DNA of 64,000 nucleotides from Dehalococcoidia bacterium (lineage in GTDB: Bacteria; Chloroflexota; Dehalococcoidia; Tepidiformales; Tepidiformaceae), in assembly GCA_003104995.1 (NCBI GenBank), contig PQAO01000023.1, positions 1 to 64,000 of the forward strand, read 5' to 3'. The notes below the pieces were generated by a model that was given only the letters and a program-made list of their open reading frames with translations, made no database searches and was not told the DNA's origin. Shown piece after piece: positions 41,665 to 50,612 of this stretch (positions are counted from its first letter, which is position 1; each line of letters begins with the position of its first letter). The position numbers were made by a program, and so were the translations under genes.

Positions 41665-43461
41665 ATGGCAGCAGAATACTGGGATCGATACTGGAGGGAG
41701 CGGCGGAGCCGCCGCCGCTTCCTCGGCGGCGCCGTTGCGACCGGCGCCGGGGCCGCGGGCCTCGCGCTCGTGGGTTGCGGCGATGATGACGACGACGACG
41801 ACAACGGCGGGGGCATCGCCACGGCAACATCCCCGGCGACGGCAACCTCCGCTCCGGGCACCACGCCCACGCCGGTCGATCCATTTGCCGGCGTCAAGCG
41901 GGGCGGTACCTACAAGGCCGACCAGGCCGGCGACCCGCCGACCATCGACCCGTATGGCAACCTTTCGTTCCTGACGAAGGGCTTTTCGGCCTACGTCTAC
42001 AGCCGCCTCTTCAAATACAACTCCGGCCCCGGCGTCAAGCAGTCCGACCTCCAGCCGGTGGGCGACCTCGCTGAGTCGACCGAAACCAGCCCCGACGGAC
42101 TCACCTGGACGATCAAGCTGCGCCCGGGCATCAAGTTCCACAATGTCGCACCCGTGAACGGCCGCGCCGTGACCAGCGACGACGTCAAGTACTCCTGGGG
42201 CCGCGCGACCGCCGAAACGAACACGAACCGCGCCCAGGTGTCCTTCGTCGACAAGGTCGAGTACCCGGACGCCACAACGGTTAAGTTCACCCTGAAGTCG
42301 CCGAACGCGGCCTTCCTGGATGTGTTGGCCGACGCGAACATCTTCTGGATCATGCCGACCGAGTCCGATGGCGGATTCGACCCGACGAAGCAGGCCATTG
42401 GCTCCGGCCCCTGGATGCTCGACAGCTACACCCCGAGCGTGGCGCTCAAGTTCAAGAAGAACCCGGAGTGGCACGTCCCCGGCTACCCGCTGATGGATGC
42501 CGTCGAAAGCGCCATCATCCCGGAGTACGCGAACCGCATCGCCCAGTTCCAGGCGGGCAACACCGACTCGACCGGCATCACCGCCGAGGACATCGTCAAC
42601 ATCAAGAAGTCGATGCCCGGCATCAACCTCTATGGTGAAGTCTCCCAGCTCCTCAGCTTCGTCTACTTCGACCCGGACCCGGCCTCGCCCTGGGCGAAGG
42701 ACCCCCGCGTCAAGCAGGCCGTTTCGATGGCGATCGACCGCGCCGGCCTGATGGACCTCGGCTACAACGTGAAGAAGCTGAAGGCCGAGGGCCTGGCGGT
42801 CAGCGAGCGCTGGAACAACCTGATCCCGGCCGGCATGCAGCGCTTCTGGCTCGACCCGCAGGGCGCGGAACAGGGCGAATCGAAGAAGTTCTTCGAGTAC
42901 AACGTGGCCGAGGCCAAGGCCCTGCTCTCCGCCGCCGGCTTTGCCAACGGCTTCGACGCCGTCTACCAGTACACCGCCAACCGCTACGGCGCGACCTTCA
43001 ACGCCATCGCCGAGGCCCACATCTCGTTCCTGAACGAGATCGGGATCAAGACGACCACCGAAGTCCAGGACTACGCCTCCAAGTACATCACCCAGACCTT
43101 CGTCGGGAACTTCAAGGGCATCGCCTTCGGGTATGAGACGCCGTTCCCCGAGGGCGGCAGTTACCCGAACCGCATGTTCACGGACAACCCGTCGAACCAC
43201 TCGAAGATCGTCGACGCCGAGCTGGCCGAGCTGGCCGCCAAGCAGCAGCGGGAGCTCGACCCGGCCAAGCGCAAGGAGTTCTTCTTCGAAATCCAGCGCA
43301 AGAACGCCGAGAAGATGCACTACATCCCCAGCAACGCGGGCGCCGGCACCGGCTGGGCCGGCTACCAGGGCTGGGTAAAGAACATCGATGTCCAGACCGT
43401 CCCCGGTTCGTACGGTGGCGGCACAGAGACCATTCCATACCGGTGGCTCGATAAGGCGTAG
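41665..43461 (+). CDS. Substrate-binding lipoprotein, peptide/nickel ABC family (locus 3, copy 2)
   Basis: 598 residues from ATG 41665, AGGGGG just upstream. N-terminus AEYWDRYWRERRSRRRFLGG and lipobox LVGC followed by seven Asp. Nearly every motif of copy 1 is repeated, with changes concentrated in the linker after the Asp run and in scattered surface positions (for example EKNPEWHVPGYPLMDAVESA-type region instead of AWHFNGFPLMDRVEG). It is the copy co-oriented with the permeases, separated from them by a stem-loop at 43494. Ligand unknown. Confidence 0.93.
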   Translation: MAAEYWDRYWRERRSRRRFLGGAVATGAGAAGLALVGCGDDDDDDDNGGGIATATSPATATSAPGTTPTPVDPFAGVKRGGTYKADQAGDPPTIDPYGNLSFLTKGFSAYVYSRLFKYNSGPGVKQSDLQPVGDLAESTETSPDGLTWTIKLRPGIKFHNVAPVNGRAVTSDDVKYSWGRATAETNTNRAQVSFVDKVEYPDATTVKFTLKSPNAAFLDVLADANIFWIMPTESDGGFDPTKQAIGSGPWMLDSYTPSVALKFKKNPEWHVPGYPLMDAVESAIIPEYANRIAQFQAGNTDSTGITAEDIVNIKKSMPGINLYGEVSQLLSFVYFDPDPASPWAKDPRVKQAVSMAIDRAGLMDLGYNVKKLKAEGLAVSERWNNLIPAGMQRFWLDPQGAEQGESKKFFEYNVAEAKALLSAAGFANGFDAVYQYTANRYGATFNAIAEAHISFLNEIGIKTTTEVQDYASKYITQTFVGNFKGIAFGYETPFPEGGSYPNRMFTDNPSNHSKIVDAELAELAAKQQRELDPAKRKEFFFEIQRKNAEKMHYIPSNAGAGTGWAGYQGWVKNIDVQTVPGSYGGGTETIPYRWLDKA

Positions 43462-43493
43462 AACCGCTGCATCCTGCATAATGGCACCCACTT

Positions 43494-43526
43494 GGGGGTG
43501 GACTCACTGCTGGTGGATCCACCCCC
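43494..43526 (+). terminator. Stem-loop between binding protein and permease genes, locus 3
   Basis: GGGGGTGGA / TCCACCCCC, perfect nine-base stem with a 15-base loop and no T-run. Probably partial termination or 3' protection, giving more binding protein than permease. Confidence 0.45.
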
Positions 43527-43552
43527 TCATTCCGTCGATTGGAGCCGGTCCC

Positions 43553-44506
43553 ATGCAGCGTTATCTCCTCCGCCGCCTCCTTCTGATGGTCCCGACGCTT
43601 CTCGGCGTCTCCTTCGTGGTCTTCGTCATCGTCCGGGCTGTCCCCGGCGACATCGTGGACCTTATCTCCGGTGATTACGGCGCGTCCGACCCGGCAGTGA
43701 AGGAGGCCATCCGGAAAGAATTCGGCCTCGAAGGAAACATCGTCAGCCAGTATGTCCGCTGGCTGGGCGACATCGTTCAGTTCGACATGGGCGAGTCGCT
43801 CATTAGCGGGCGCACGGTCACGAGCGAGCTCAGCAACCGGATGCCCGTCACCTTCCAGCTCGGCTTCATGGCCATCATCTTCTCCCTCATCATTGCGGTG
43901 CCCATCGGGATCATCTCCGCCATCCGCCAGGATACCTGGGCCGACTATGCCGGCCGCAGCTTTGCCATCGGCCTGCTCGCGGCCCCCGGCTTCTGGATTG
44001 CCATCCTCCTCATCAGCATGGCCGGGCGTTACTTCAAATGGGGAGTCCCGCCAGCCACCTACATCGAGTTCACGGATAACCCGATCGGCAACATCAAGCT
44101 CATGCTGATGCCGTCGATCATCCTCGGCGGCGGCCTCTCTGGCAGCGTCATGCGGTTCACCCGCTCCACCATGCTCGAGACCCTCCGCCAGGACTACATC
44201 CGGACTGCCTGGTCCAAGGGTCTCCAGGAACGTGTCATCATCGTCCGCCACGCGATGCGCAACGCGCTCATCCCGGTGGTCACCGTCGTCGGCCTCCAGT
44301 TGCCCGTCCTCGTGGGTGGCACCGTCATCATCGAGTCCGTCTACTCCATCCCGGGCATGGGGCGGTACTACATCTCCGCGATCGACTCGAAGGACTACCC
44401 GGTCATCCAGGGCATCAACATCATCGTCGCGATCGTCGTGGTCTTTGCAAACCTTGGGGTAGACATGCTCTACTCCGTCATCGATCCCCGGATCAGGTAC
44501 TCGTAA
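43553..44506 (+). CDS. ABC transporter permease, DppB type (locus 3)
   Basis: 317 residues from ATG 43553, GGAG eight bases upstream. MQRYLLRRLLLMVPTLLGVS is the family start with TM1. Core segments GDMGESLISGRTVTSELSNR-like, LDTLRQDYIRTAWSKG-type EAA loop (ETLRQDYIRTAWSKGLQERV), and ending DMLYSVIDPRIRYS. About six TM helices. The stop codon abuts the ATG of the next permease, so translation is coupled. Confidence 0.93.
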   Translation: MQRYLLRRLLLMVPTLLGVSFVVFVIVRAVPGDIVDLISGDYGASDPAVKEAIRKEFGLEGNIVSQYVRWLGDIVQFDMGESLISGRTVTSELSNRMPVTFQLGFMAIIFSLIIAVPIGIISAIRQDTWADYAGRSFAIGLLAAPGFWIAILLISMAGRYFKWGVPPATYIEFTDNPIGNIKLMLMPSIILGGGLSGSVMRFTRSTMLETLRQDYIRTAWSKGLQERVIIVRHAMRNALIPVVTVVGLQLPVLVGGTVIIESVYSIPGMGRYYISAIDSKDYPVIQGINIIVAIVVVFANLGVDMLYSVIDPRIRYS

Positions 44507-45418
44507 ATGGCAACTGACGCGCGAGTCCTCGATGCATATGCGCTTCGCCCTGAGGTGACGTTCCTGCAGCGCCTGCGCCGCAGCACCATCAACTTCATCA
44601 AACACAAGCCCCTTGGCACGTTCGGCGCCGTCATCGTCCTGGTGCTCATCGCCATGGCACTGGTGCCGCAGATCTTTACCACGCTGGACCCGAACGCGAG
44701 CGCCCTGTTGGACCGCTACCAGGGTCCCTCGGCCGCGCACTGGTTCGGCACCGACCAGCAGGGACGCGACCTCTATACCCGCATGGTCTACGGCACCCGT
44801 AACTCGATCATGATCGGCTTTGGCGTTGTCGCCATCAGTTCAACCGTCGCGCTGATCCTCGGCGTCGTCTCCGGCTACTACGGCGGCTGGTTCGATACCC
44901 TCATCCAGCGCGTGGTCGATGTCGGCATCGCCCTTCCTGGCCTCATCTTCATCATCCTGGTGGTCACAAGCCTCCAGCAGATCCCGGTCAACCTGCGGAT
45001 CGTGCTGGCCGTCGGCTCGCTGGTCGCCTTGAGTTCGTCACGCGTCATCCGCGGCGCCGCAATCTCAGCCAAACAGAACCAGTACGTCGAGGCGGCCCGC
45101 GTCGTCGGGGCGAGCGACTTCCGGATCATCTTCCGGCACGTCGCCCCGAACGTGTTCCCGATCCTCATCATCGGCGCATCGATCCAGGTGGGTAGCGCGG
45201 TGCTGGTGGAATCATCCCTCGCCTTCCTCGGCTACGGTGTGCAGCCGCCCACCGCCTCCTGGGGACGGATGTTGAACGAAGCCCGCGAACGGCTCGTCCA
45301 GGCCCCTCACCTGGCCATCTTCCCGGGCCTGATCATTTTCTTCACCGTGTACTCGTTCAACATGCTTGGCGATGCACTGCGAGACGTGCTTGACCCGCGC
45401 ATGCGCGGCTCCCGCTAG
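44507..45418 (+). CDS. ABC transporter permease, DppC type (locus 3)
   Basis: 303 residues, ATG directly after the TAA of the DppB-type gene. Signature WFGTDQQGRDLYTRMVYGTR, EAA loop EAARVVGASDFRIIFRHVAP, and the tail NMLGDALRDVLDPRMRGSR. Six TM helices. It ends the operon; the terminator is at 45442. As in the other two loci, no ATPase follows. Confidence 0.93.
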   Translation: MATDARVLDAYALRPEVTFLQRLRRSTINFIKHKPLGTFGAVIVLVLIAMALVPQIFTTLDPNASALLDRYQGPSAAHWFGTDQQGRDLYTRMVYGTRNSIMIGFGVVAISSTVALILGVVSGYYGGWFDTLIQRVVDVGIALPGLIFIILVVTSLQQIPVNLRIVLAVGSLVALSSSRVIRGAAISAKQNQYVEAARVVGASDFRIIFRHVAPNVFPILIIGASIQVGSAVLVESSLAFLGYGVQPPTASWGRMLNEARERLVQAPHLAIFPGLIIFFTVYSFNMLGDALRDVLDPRMRGSR

Positions 45419-45441
45419 GCACGGCACCGGCCACGGAACTC

Positions 45442-45469
45442 CGAAGCGCCCTCGAAAGAGGGCGCTTCG
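45442..45469. terminator. Bidirectional hairpin terminator
   Basis: CGAAGCGCCCTC / GAGGGCGCTTCG, perfect 12-bp stem with a GAAA loop, between convergent permease and exporter genes. No strong U-tract (CGTTGTG follows). Confidence 0.75.
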
Positions 45470-45484
45470 CGTTGTGGGCCACGC

Positions 45485-46756
45485 TCAGGCCACCTCCTCG
45501 GCCAGTGCCTGTGGAGGCGCCCGCTTCACCCGAATCACCGGCGAGGCTGCCAGGATGCCCACGGAGACAAACATCAGCCCGCAGGCCGCGAACATCCCCG
45601 CCCGCAGGCCCACCGTCGCCCCGAGCGCGGCTGCCGCCGCGGTCCCGGCCAGTGCGAAGCCGAACTCCAGCAACCGGAAGTTCGCGAACATCCGGCCCTG
45701 CACACGCTCCGGCGTGATCGACTGGCGGAGGCTCACGTCGTGGATGTTGAACATCGTCCAGAAGGGGTCGGTCACCAGCTGGTTAGCGATCAGGAAGCTC
45801 ACCCCGAGCCACCCGGCATCGGTGCAGAGCGGCATGAACAGCGCCCCGCCCGCGCGGAAGAGCGCCGAGACGGCAATCGTCGGCCCCACGCCGCCGAACA
45901 ACAGGATTCCCCGGTTCGCGACCCACGCTCCCGCCACCGACGTCACTCCGCCAACCGCGAAGATCATGCCCAGCACGCCGGGCTCGAACCCCACCTCTCC
46001 GCTCAGGTAGAGCAGGAACAACACGCTGATGATCTGCGAGGCAAGCGACTGCGCCGCCGTGGCGAGCGCGATCGGCCGCAGCAGCCGGTCGCGGAACACC
46101 ACCCGGAAACCTTCCGCCGCCTCGACGAGGAAGCCGGTCCGTTCTTCGGGTGAGGGCGGCGCGGATTCAGGCGTGCGGATGCGCCACACGAAGAACGCCG
46201 AGAACACGAACGAGGCCGCGTCGATCGCCACGGCGCCCGGGGCCCGCAGCAGCTGGACGAGCCAGCCACTGATGGAGAAGCTCACCACCTCGATCGCCGA
46301 GGCGGTGCCCTGCATCTTGGCGTTGCCCTCGATCAGGTCTTTGCGTTGCACCAGGGTCGGCAGGTACGACTGGTAGGCCGAATCGAAGAAGACCGCGAGC
46401 GTGCTCACCACCAGCCCCACGGCGTACAGCTGCGCCATCGTCAGTCCGCCGAAGCCAGCGGCAATTGGGACGCTGAACAGGGCGGCCGCGCGCCCCAGGT
46501 CGGCCGCGATCATGATTCGCCGCCGGCGCAGGCGATCAACCCACACGCCCGCCGCGATGCTCACCAGGAAGCCAGGGACGAGCTGGCTGGCCGCGAGGAT
46601 CGCTACCTCCGCCGCCGAGGCATCGAGCCACAGGATCGCGGTGAACTGCAGCGCAAGGCCGCCGATAAGCGACCCGAAAACAGAGACCGAGCTGCCCGCC
46701 CAGAGGCGGACGAAGTCAGGCTGGGCCCACAGGCCGGTGAAAAGACGCGAACGCAC
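45485..46756 (-). CDS. MFS exporter (enterobactin-exporter-like)
   Basis: 423 residues from GTG 46756 (AGGAG nine bases upstream). About 12 TM helices. The start RLFTGLWAQPDFVRLWAGSS, the loop VWVDRLRRRRIMIAADLGRA between TM2 and TM3, and QSITPERVQGRMFANFRLLE are typical of the MFS_3/EntS-like exporters. Substrates are usually drugs or siderophores. It is monocistronic. It faces the oxidase operon across a 422-base gap. Confidence 0.9.
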   Translation of the reverse strand: MRSRLFTGLWAQPDFVRLWAGSSVSVFGSLIGGLALQFTAILWLDASAAEVAILAASQLVPGFLVSIAAGVWVDRLRRRRIMIAADLGRAAALFSVPIAAGFGGLTMAQLYAVGLVVSTLAVFFDSAYQSYLPTLVQRKDLIEGNAKMQGTASAIEVVSFSISGWLVQLLRAPGAVAIDAASFVFSAFFVWRIRTPESAPPSPEERTGFLVEAAEGFRVVFRDRLLRPIALATAAQSLASQIISVLFLLYLSGEVGFEPGVLGMIFAVGGVTSVAGAWVANRGILLFGGVGPTIAVSALFRAGGALFMPLCTDAGWLGVSFLIANQLVTDPFWTMFNIHDVSLRQSITPERVQGRMFANFRLLEFGFALAGTAAAAALGATVGLRAGMFAACGLMFVSVGILAASPVIRVKRAPPQALAEEVA

Positions 46757-47178
46757 GCGATGAGACTCCTGCTGATTGGGGACCCCGGCAAGCGCGTGAC
46801 TCGCGGCCGCCGGGGAGTTCCGCTCGCCGCCGGACAGGGTTCGATGGGCGCACAGGGAGTACACCGGGGCCGTCGCCCGGGTTGGTGCTGCTGGGCAGCT
46901 CCCTTGCGGCCTTTATGCCGCGGCGGGGATGAGGCCGGTGCGTTCGCGGACCTTCATGTCTTTACCTCATGGAGAATAGTAGGGGATTCAGAGCTTACGT
47001 CGAAGGCGGTATAGCCCGAAAACTTGGCCAGATTCCAGCGGGACGGTGAGCGGGCCGTCCAAAGCTGCATACCCATTGCAATTAAAACGCCGTAAGCGAC
47101 AGAATGCGCACCGCTGCGGCGGCGGAATGGGGAGCCACCGCACGATCTTTCAGCCTCGCCGGCCAGGGAGCGCAGGTT
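46757..47178. other. Divergent control region between exporter and oxidase operon
   Basis: Holds the promoters of both genes. A 14-codon minus-strand frame (46957 to 46913, MKVRERTGLIPAAA) has an upstream and start region like that of the 54-residue protein at 20768, and could be a truncated relative. A TTGCAATTAAAA stretch at about 47077 and GGGAG at about 47166 precede ctaC. Nothing else is recognisable. Confidence 0.5.
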
Positions 47179-47952
47179 TTGCACGTCAGGCATCTCATCA
47201 CAGCCGGCCTGCTGTGGGTCGTATTGACCGCGGTGGGCGAACTCCTCGTTATCGCTGATCTGTACCCAACCGTGGGTTCCCACGAGGCACAGGACTTCGA
47301 CGACATCTTCCGGTTCCTCCTGTTGCTGGGGGTGCCGGTCATGACGTTCGTGTTCGCGGTCCTCATCTACGCCGGTCTGCAATTCCGCATCCGCACGGCC
47401 GTCCCGGCCGAGGATGGGCCGGCCATGCGCGGCCATGGCTGGTTCCCGCGTGCGTGGCTCGCGGTCACAGGGTGCCTGGCCATCTTCGTCATGATCTACC
47501 CGGGCCTCACGGGTCTGGCCGAGCTCCAACAGGGCGACAGGGGCGCCAGTGGCTGGGGCGACCAGGACGCCGAAGTCATCATCAAGGCCTCCGCCTTCAA
47601 GTGGCAGTGGCTCTTTGAGTATCCGGACGGCACCCAGGTCAGCGTCGCTGCCGGGAAGGAACTCGTCCTCCCGAACGAGACTTCCATCAAGTTCGAAATC
47701 AACGCGATTGATGTGGTGCACTCCCTCTGGATCCCGGCCTTCCGCATGAAGATCGACGCGATCCCGGGGCGCACCACCTACGTGACGGTCAAGCCGAACA
47801 AGCTCGGCGACTACGCCAGCGACCAGGCCTATCGGGTCCAGTGCGCGGAGCTCTGCGGCCTCGACCACGCCGCCATGATGTTCCCGATACGCGTGGTTGA
47901 GCCAGGGGAATTCCAGAGCTGGCTCGCCAGCCTGAACCAGGGGGGGAACTGA
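47179..47952 (+). CDS. ctaC: Cytochrome c oxidase subunit II
   Basis: 257 residues from TTG 47179, with GGGAG eight bases upstream; an ATG at 47104 would give 282 residues but adds an Ala-rich non-membrane extension. Two TM helices (LITAGLLWVVLTAVGELLVI and VPVMTFVFAVLIYAGLQF), then a cupredoxin domain with the CuA site: His in VVHSLWIP, and CAELCGLDHAAM giving both Cys, His and Met. No fused cytochrome c domain, so an aa3-type enzyme that takes electrons from a separate cytochrome c or cupredoxin. First gene of the oxidase operon; subunit I follows after three bases. Confidence 0.92.
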   Translation: MHVRHLITAGLLWVVLTAVGELLVIADLYPTVGSHEAQDFDDIFRFLLLLGVPVMTFVFAVLIYAGLQFRIRTAVPAEDGPAMRGHGWFPRAWLAVTGCLAIFVMIYPGLTGLAELQQGDRGASGWGDQDAEVIIKASAFKWQWLFEYPDGTQVSVAAGKELVLPNETSIKFEINAIDVVHSLWIPAFRMKIDAIPGRTTYVTVKPNKLGDYASDQAYRVQCAELCGLDHAAMMFPIRVVEPGEFQSWLASLNQGGN

Positions 47953-47955
47953 CGA

Positions 47956-49815
47956 ATGCATGCTCTGAAATCCGTGGCTGGCGCCGCCGGCCTGGGGATG
48001 ATCGGCTTCTACCTGGGACTCGGCTTCGTCGCCGTGCTCCGCGCCATGCTCGGCTATCCCGATGCCTGGGGTGGCGAGATCAACATCGTCGGCGGCTACG
48101 TTCTTGGCGTGATCGGCTGGCTCATGGGCATCGGCATGTGGGGCACCTGGAGCCGTGAGTGGTTCGGCCTGAAGACCTACCAGCGCCAGGCCCCCGGCTG
48201 GCAGCGCTACTTCACGTTCAACACCGACCACAAGGTCATCGGCATCCAGTACCTGGTGACCTTCGTCGTCGTCTTCCTTCTCGCCGGCACGATCGCACTT
48301 GGCATGCGCCTCGAGCTCGCCTCCAGCGGCATGCAGTTCATCTCCCATAGCCAGTACAACGGCGCCATGGGCCTCCACGGCATCCTGATGATTGCCGTGG
48401 CCGTCGCCTCTGTCATCGGCGGCACCGGCAACTACGCCGTCCCGCTCATGATCGGCGCCGACGATATGGCGTTCCCGCGCCTCAATGCGCTCACCTTCTG
48501 GCTCATCCCGCCGGTCGCCGTGGCGCTTTTGGCCACCCCGTTCCTTGGCGGCATCGAAACCGGCTGGACCGCCTACCCGCCGCTCTCCACCACAACCAAC
48601 AGTTCGCAAATCCTCTTTGACCTCGCGATCATCACGTTCGGTCTTACGTCCATCCTTGGCGGCCTGAACTTCCTCATCACCATCATCTTCATGCGCGCCC
48701 CCGGGATGACCTGGGGCCGCCTGCCCATCTTCGTCTGGTCGATGTTCGTGACGTCGTGGCTGGCACTCCTCTACACCCAGGGCTTCGCGGTCGCTCTCCT
48801 CATGATCATGCTCGACCGCGTCGCCGGGATGGCGTTCTTCAACGCCGAGGCCGGTGGCGACCCGCTCCTCTACCAGCACGTCTTCTGGTTCTATTCACAC
48901 CCGGCTGTCTACATCATGGTGATCCCCGGGTTCGGCATCGCGCTCGAAGTCATCAGCCACTTCTCGCGGAAACCGCTCTTCGCCTACCGCTATGCCGTCG
49001 GCGCGTTCCTCGGGATTCTCGGCCTCAGCGGGGTTGTCTGGGCGCACCACATGTTCACCTCGGGCATGCCGAACTATCTCCATGGCCCGTTCCTGGTCGC
49101 CACCGAGCTCATCTCCATCCCCACCGGCCTGGTCTTCCTCTCAGCCCTCGGGACCATCTGGATGGGCAAGCTCTGGCTCCAGACGCCGATGCTCTTCGCC
49201 ATGGCCGTCATCTTCAACTTCGCCTGCGGCGGTGTGACGGGCATCTTCCTGGCCGATGTGCCGACCGATATCCACCTTCACGATACCTACTTCGTGGTCG
49301 CGCACTTCCACTACACCATCGTCGGCGGCGAGATCTTCGCCCTCTTCGCCGGCATCTACTACTGGTTCCCGAAGATGACCGGCCGGATGTACAACGAAAC
49401 CCTGGCGAAGCTCCATTTCTGGTGGATGTTCATCGGCTTCAACCTCACCTTCTTCACCATGCACCTCCCGGGCGTGAAGGGGATGAACCGGCGCGTCGCT
49501 GACTTCCCCGAGTCGCTGGACAACCTGAACATGCTGGTCAGCATCTCCGGGTGGTTGTTGGGCCTCTCGTTCCTCGTCTTCATCTACAACATGATCAACG
49601 CCTGGATCCGCGGGCCGGTGGCCGAATCGAACCCCTGGCGCGCACGCACCCTCGAGTGGCAGGTGTCATCGCCCCCACCCCACGAAAACTTCCCCGAACA
49701 GCCCGTCATCAAGGGCCACCCCTACGACTACGGCGTGCCGGGGTCAGTCCACGGTGTCTTCCCGAACGCCATCGCGAGCGCCCCGGCGGCGGGCACCGCC
49801 GGCGGCGGGCAGTAA
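47956..49815 (+). CDS. ctaD: Cytochrome c oxidase subunit I
   Basis: 619 residues, 12 core TM helices plus two N-terminal ones (to about residue 65), so longer than the usual 530-560. Heme and copper ligands are seen: MGLHGILM for the low-spin heme His, FWFYSHPAVYIMVIPGFG with the CuB His and the cross-linked Tyr, VWAHHMF for the other CuB His, and DTYFVVAHFHYTIVGG for the two heme His. The YSHPAVY form (no Glu in the HPEVY position) indicates the A2-type proton pathway, with YS taking over that role. Translationally coupled to subunit IV downstream. Confidence 0.96.
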   Translation: MHALKSVAGAAGLGMIGFYLGLGFVAVLRAMLGYPDAWGGEINIVGGYVLGVIGWLMGIGMWGTWSREWFGLKTYQRQAPGWQRYFTFNTDHKVIGIQYLVTFVVVFLLAGTIALGMRLELASSGMQFISHSQYNGAMGLHGILMIAVAVASVIGGTGNYAVPLMIGADDMAFPRLNALTFWLIPPVAVALLATPFLGGIETGWTAYPPLSTTTNSSQILFDLAIITFGLTSILGGLNFLITIIFMRAPGMTWGRLPIFVWSMFVTSWLALLYTQGFAVALLMIMLDRVAGMAFFNAEAGGDPLLYQHVFWFYSHPAVYIMVIPGFGIALEVISHFSRKPLFAYRYAVGAFLGILGLSGVVWAHHMFTSGMPNYLHGPFLVATELISIPTGLVFLSALGTIWMGKLWLQTPMLFAMAVIFNFACGGVTGIFLADVPTDIHLHDTYFVVAHFHYTIVGGEIFALFAGIYYWFPKMTGRMYNETLAKLHFWWMFIGFNLTFFTMHLPGVKGMNRRVADFPESLDNLNMLVSISGWLLGLSFLVFIYNMINAWIRGPVAESNPWRARTLEWQVSSPPPHENFPEQPVIKGHPYDYGVPGSVHGVFPNAIASAPAAGTAGGGQ

Positions 49816-49827
49816 GGAGACCTATCG

Positions 49828-50031
49828 ATGCAAAAGGCAATGCAAACCGGTCTCATCGTCGCCATCATCCTGGCGATCCTGACCATCGTTGAGTACGTCT
49901 TCGCCGTGAACTTCGACCACGACACCATCCGCTTCATCGGCCTGAGCTTCGCCGCCTTCGGCAAAGCGGCCCTCATCGTCTACTACTTCATGCACGTCTA
50001 CCGCCTCTGGCGGGTTGAGGAGGCCCACTAA
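49828..50031 (+). CDS. Cytochrome c oxidase small subunit (subunit IV-like)
   Basis: 67 residues, AAGGAGACC before the ATG. Two TM helices: LIVAIILAILTIVEYVFAV and a second with FAAFGKAALIVYYFMHVYRL. The IVEYV and YYFMHV pattern is typical of prokaryotic subunit IV (COX4_pro/CyoD-like). Its stop overlaps the ATG of subunit III in TAATG, so expression is coupled. Needed for assembly or stability of the complex. Confidence 0.88.
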   Translation: MQKAMQTGLIVAIILAILTIVEYVFAVNFDHDTIRFIGLSFAAFGKAALIVYYFMHVYRLWRVEEAH

Positions 50032-50594
50032 TGGCGGTTGTTGCCCCGACTGAGACCTACCATGCGGTCCACGACCACCTCAAGCTCAACCGGGCCGGGC
50101 TCTGGCTCTTCTTCTTCTCCGAGTGCGTCCTCTTCGGCCTGCTCCTCAGCGCCCGCTTCTTCCTCGAGGGCATCGAGCGCGGAGAGCTGGACCAGCTCCT
50201 CGGCCTGGGGATCACGATCATCCTGCTGTTGAGCTCGGTGACCGCCTTCACGGCCGAAACCGCCATCGAGCATGACAACCGGAAGCTGGCCAACTGGGGC
50301 CTCATCGCCACCATCGCCCTCGGCGTCCTCTTCACCGGCGGCGTTGCCTACGAATGGAGCATCGCCCACTTCCACCGCAACGAAGCATTCGGCACCCTCT
50401 TCTTCACGATGACGGGCATCCACGCCAGCCACGTCGTCAGCGGCATCGGCATCCTCGTCCTCGTCTGGGTCCAGTTCCTCCGCGGCCGTTACTCCAGCAA
50501 GGATCACTGGCCCCTCGCCGGCGCCGTAATGTACTGGCACTTTGTCGACGTGGTCTGGGTGTTCTTCTACCCGGCGCTCTACCTCGTCAAGTAA
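50031..50594 (+). CDS. ctaE: Cytochrome c oxidase subunit III
   Basis: 187 residues, five TM helices, the short bacterial form. Hallmarks: LWLFFFSECVLFGLLLSARF (with the Glu near the membrane), TLFFTMTGIHASHVVSGIGI, and HWPLAGAVMYWHFVDVVWVF near the C-terminus. Follows the small subunit by a one-base overlap. Operon order II, I, IV, III. Confidence 0.95.
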   Translation: MAVVAPTETYHAVHDHLKLNRAGLWLFFFSECVLFGLLLSARFFLEGIERGELDQLLGLGITIILLLSSVTAFTAETAIEHDNRKLANWGLIATIALGVLFTGGVAYEWSIAHFHRNEAFGTLFFTMTGIHASHVVSGIGILVLVWVQFLRGRYSSKDHWPLAGAVMYWHFVDVVWVFFYPALYLVK

Positions 50595-50612
50595 GCCGGT
50601 ACACTGGGAGAC

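Noticed and set aside
46913-46957. 14-codon frame MKVRERTGLIPAAA
   Set aside because: Too short to call as a gene; reported only as a possible remnant or leader related to the 54-residue gene.
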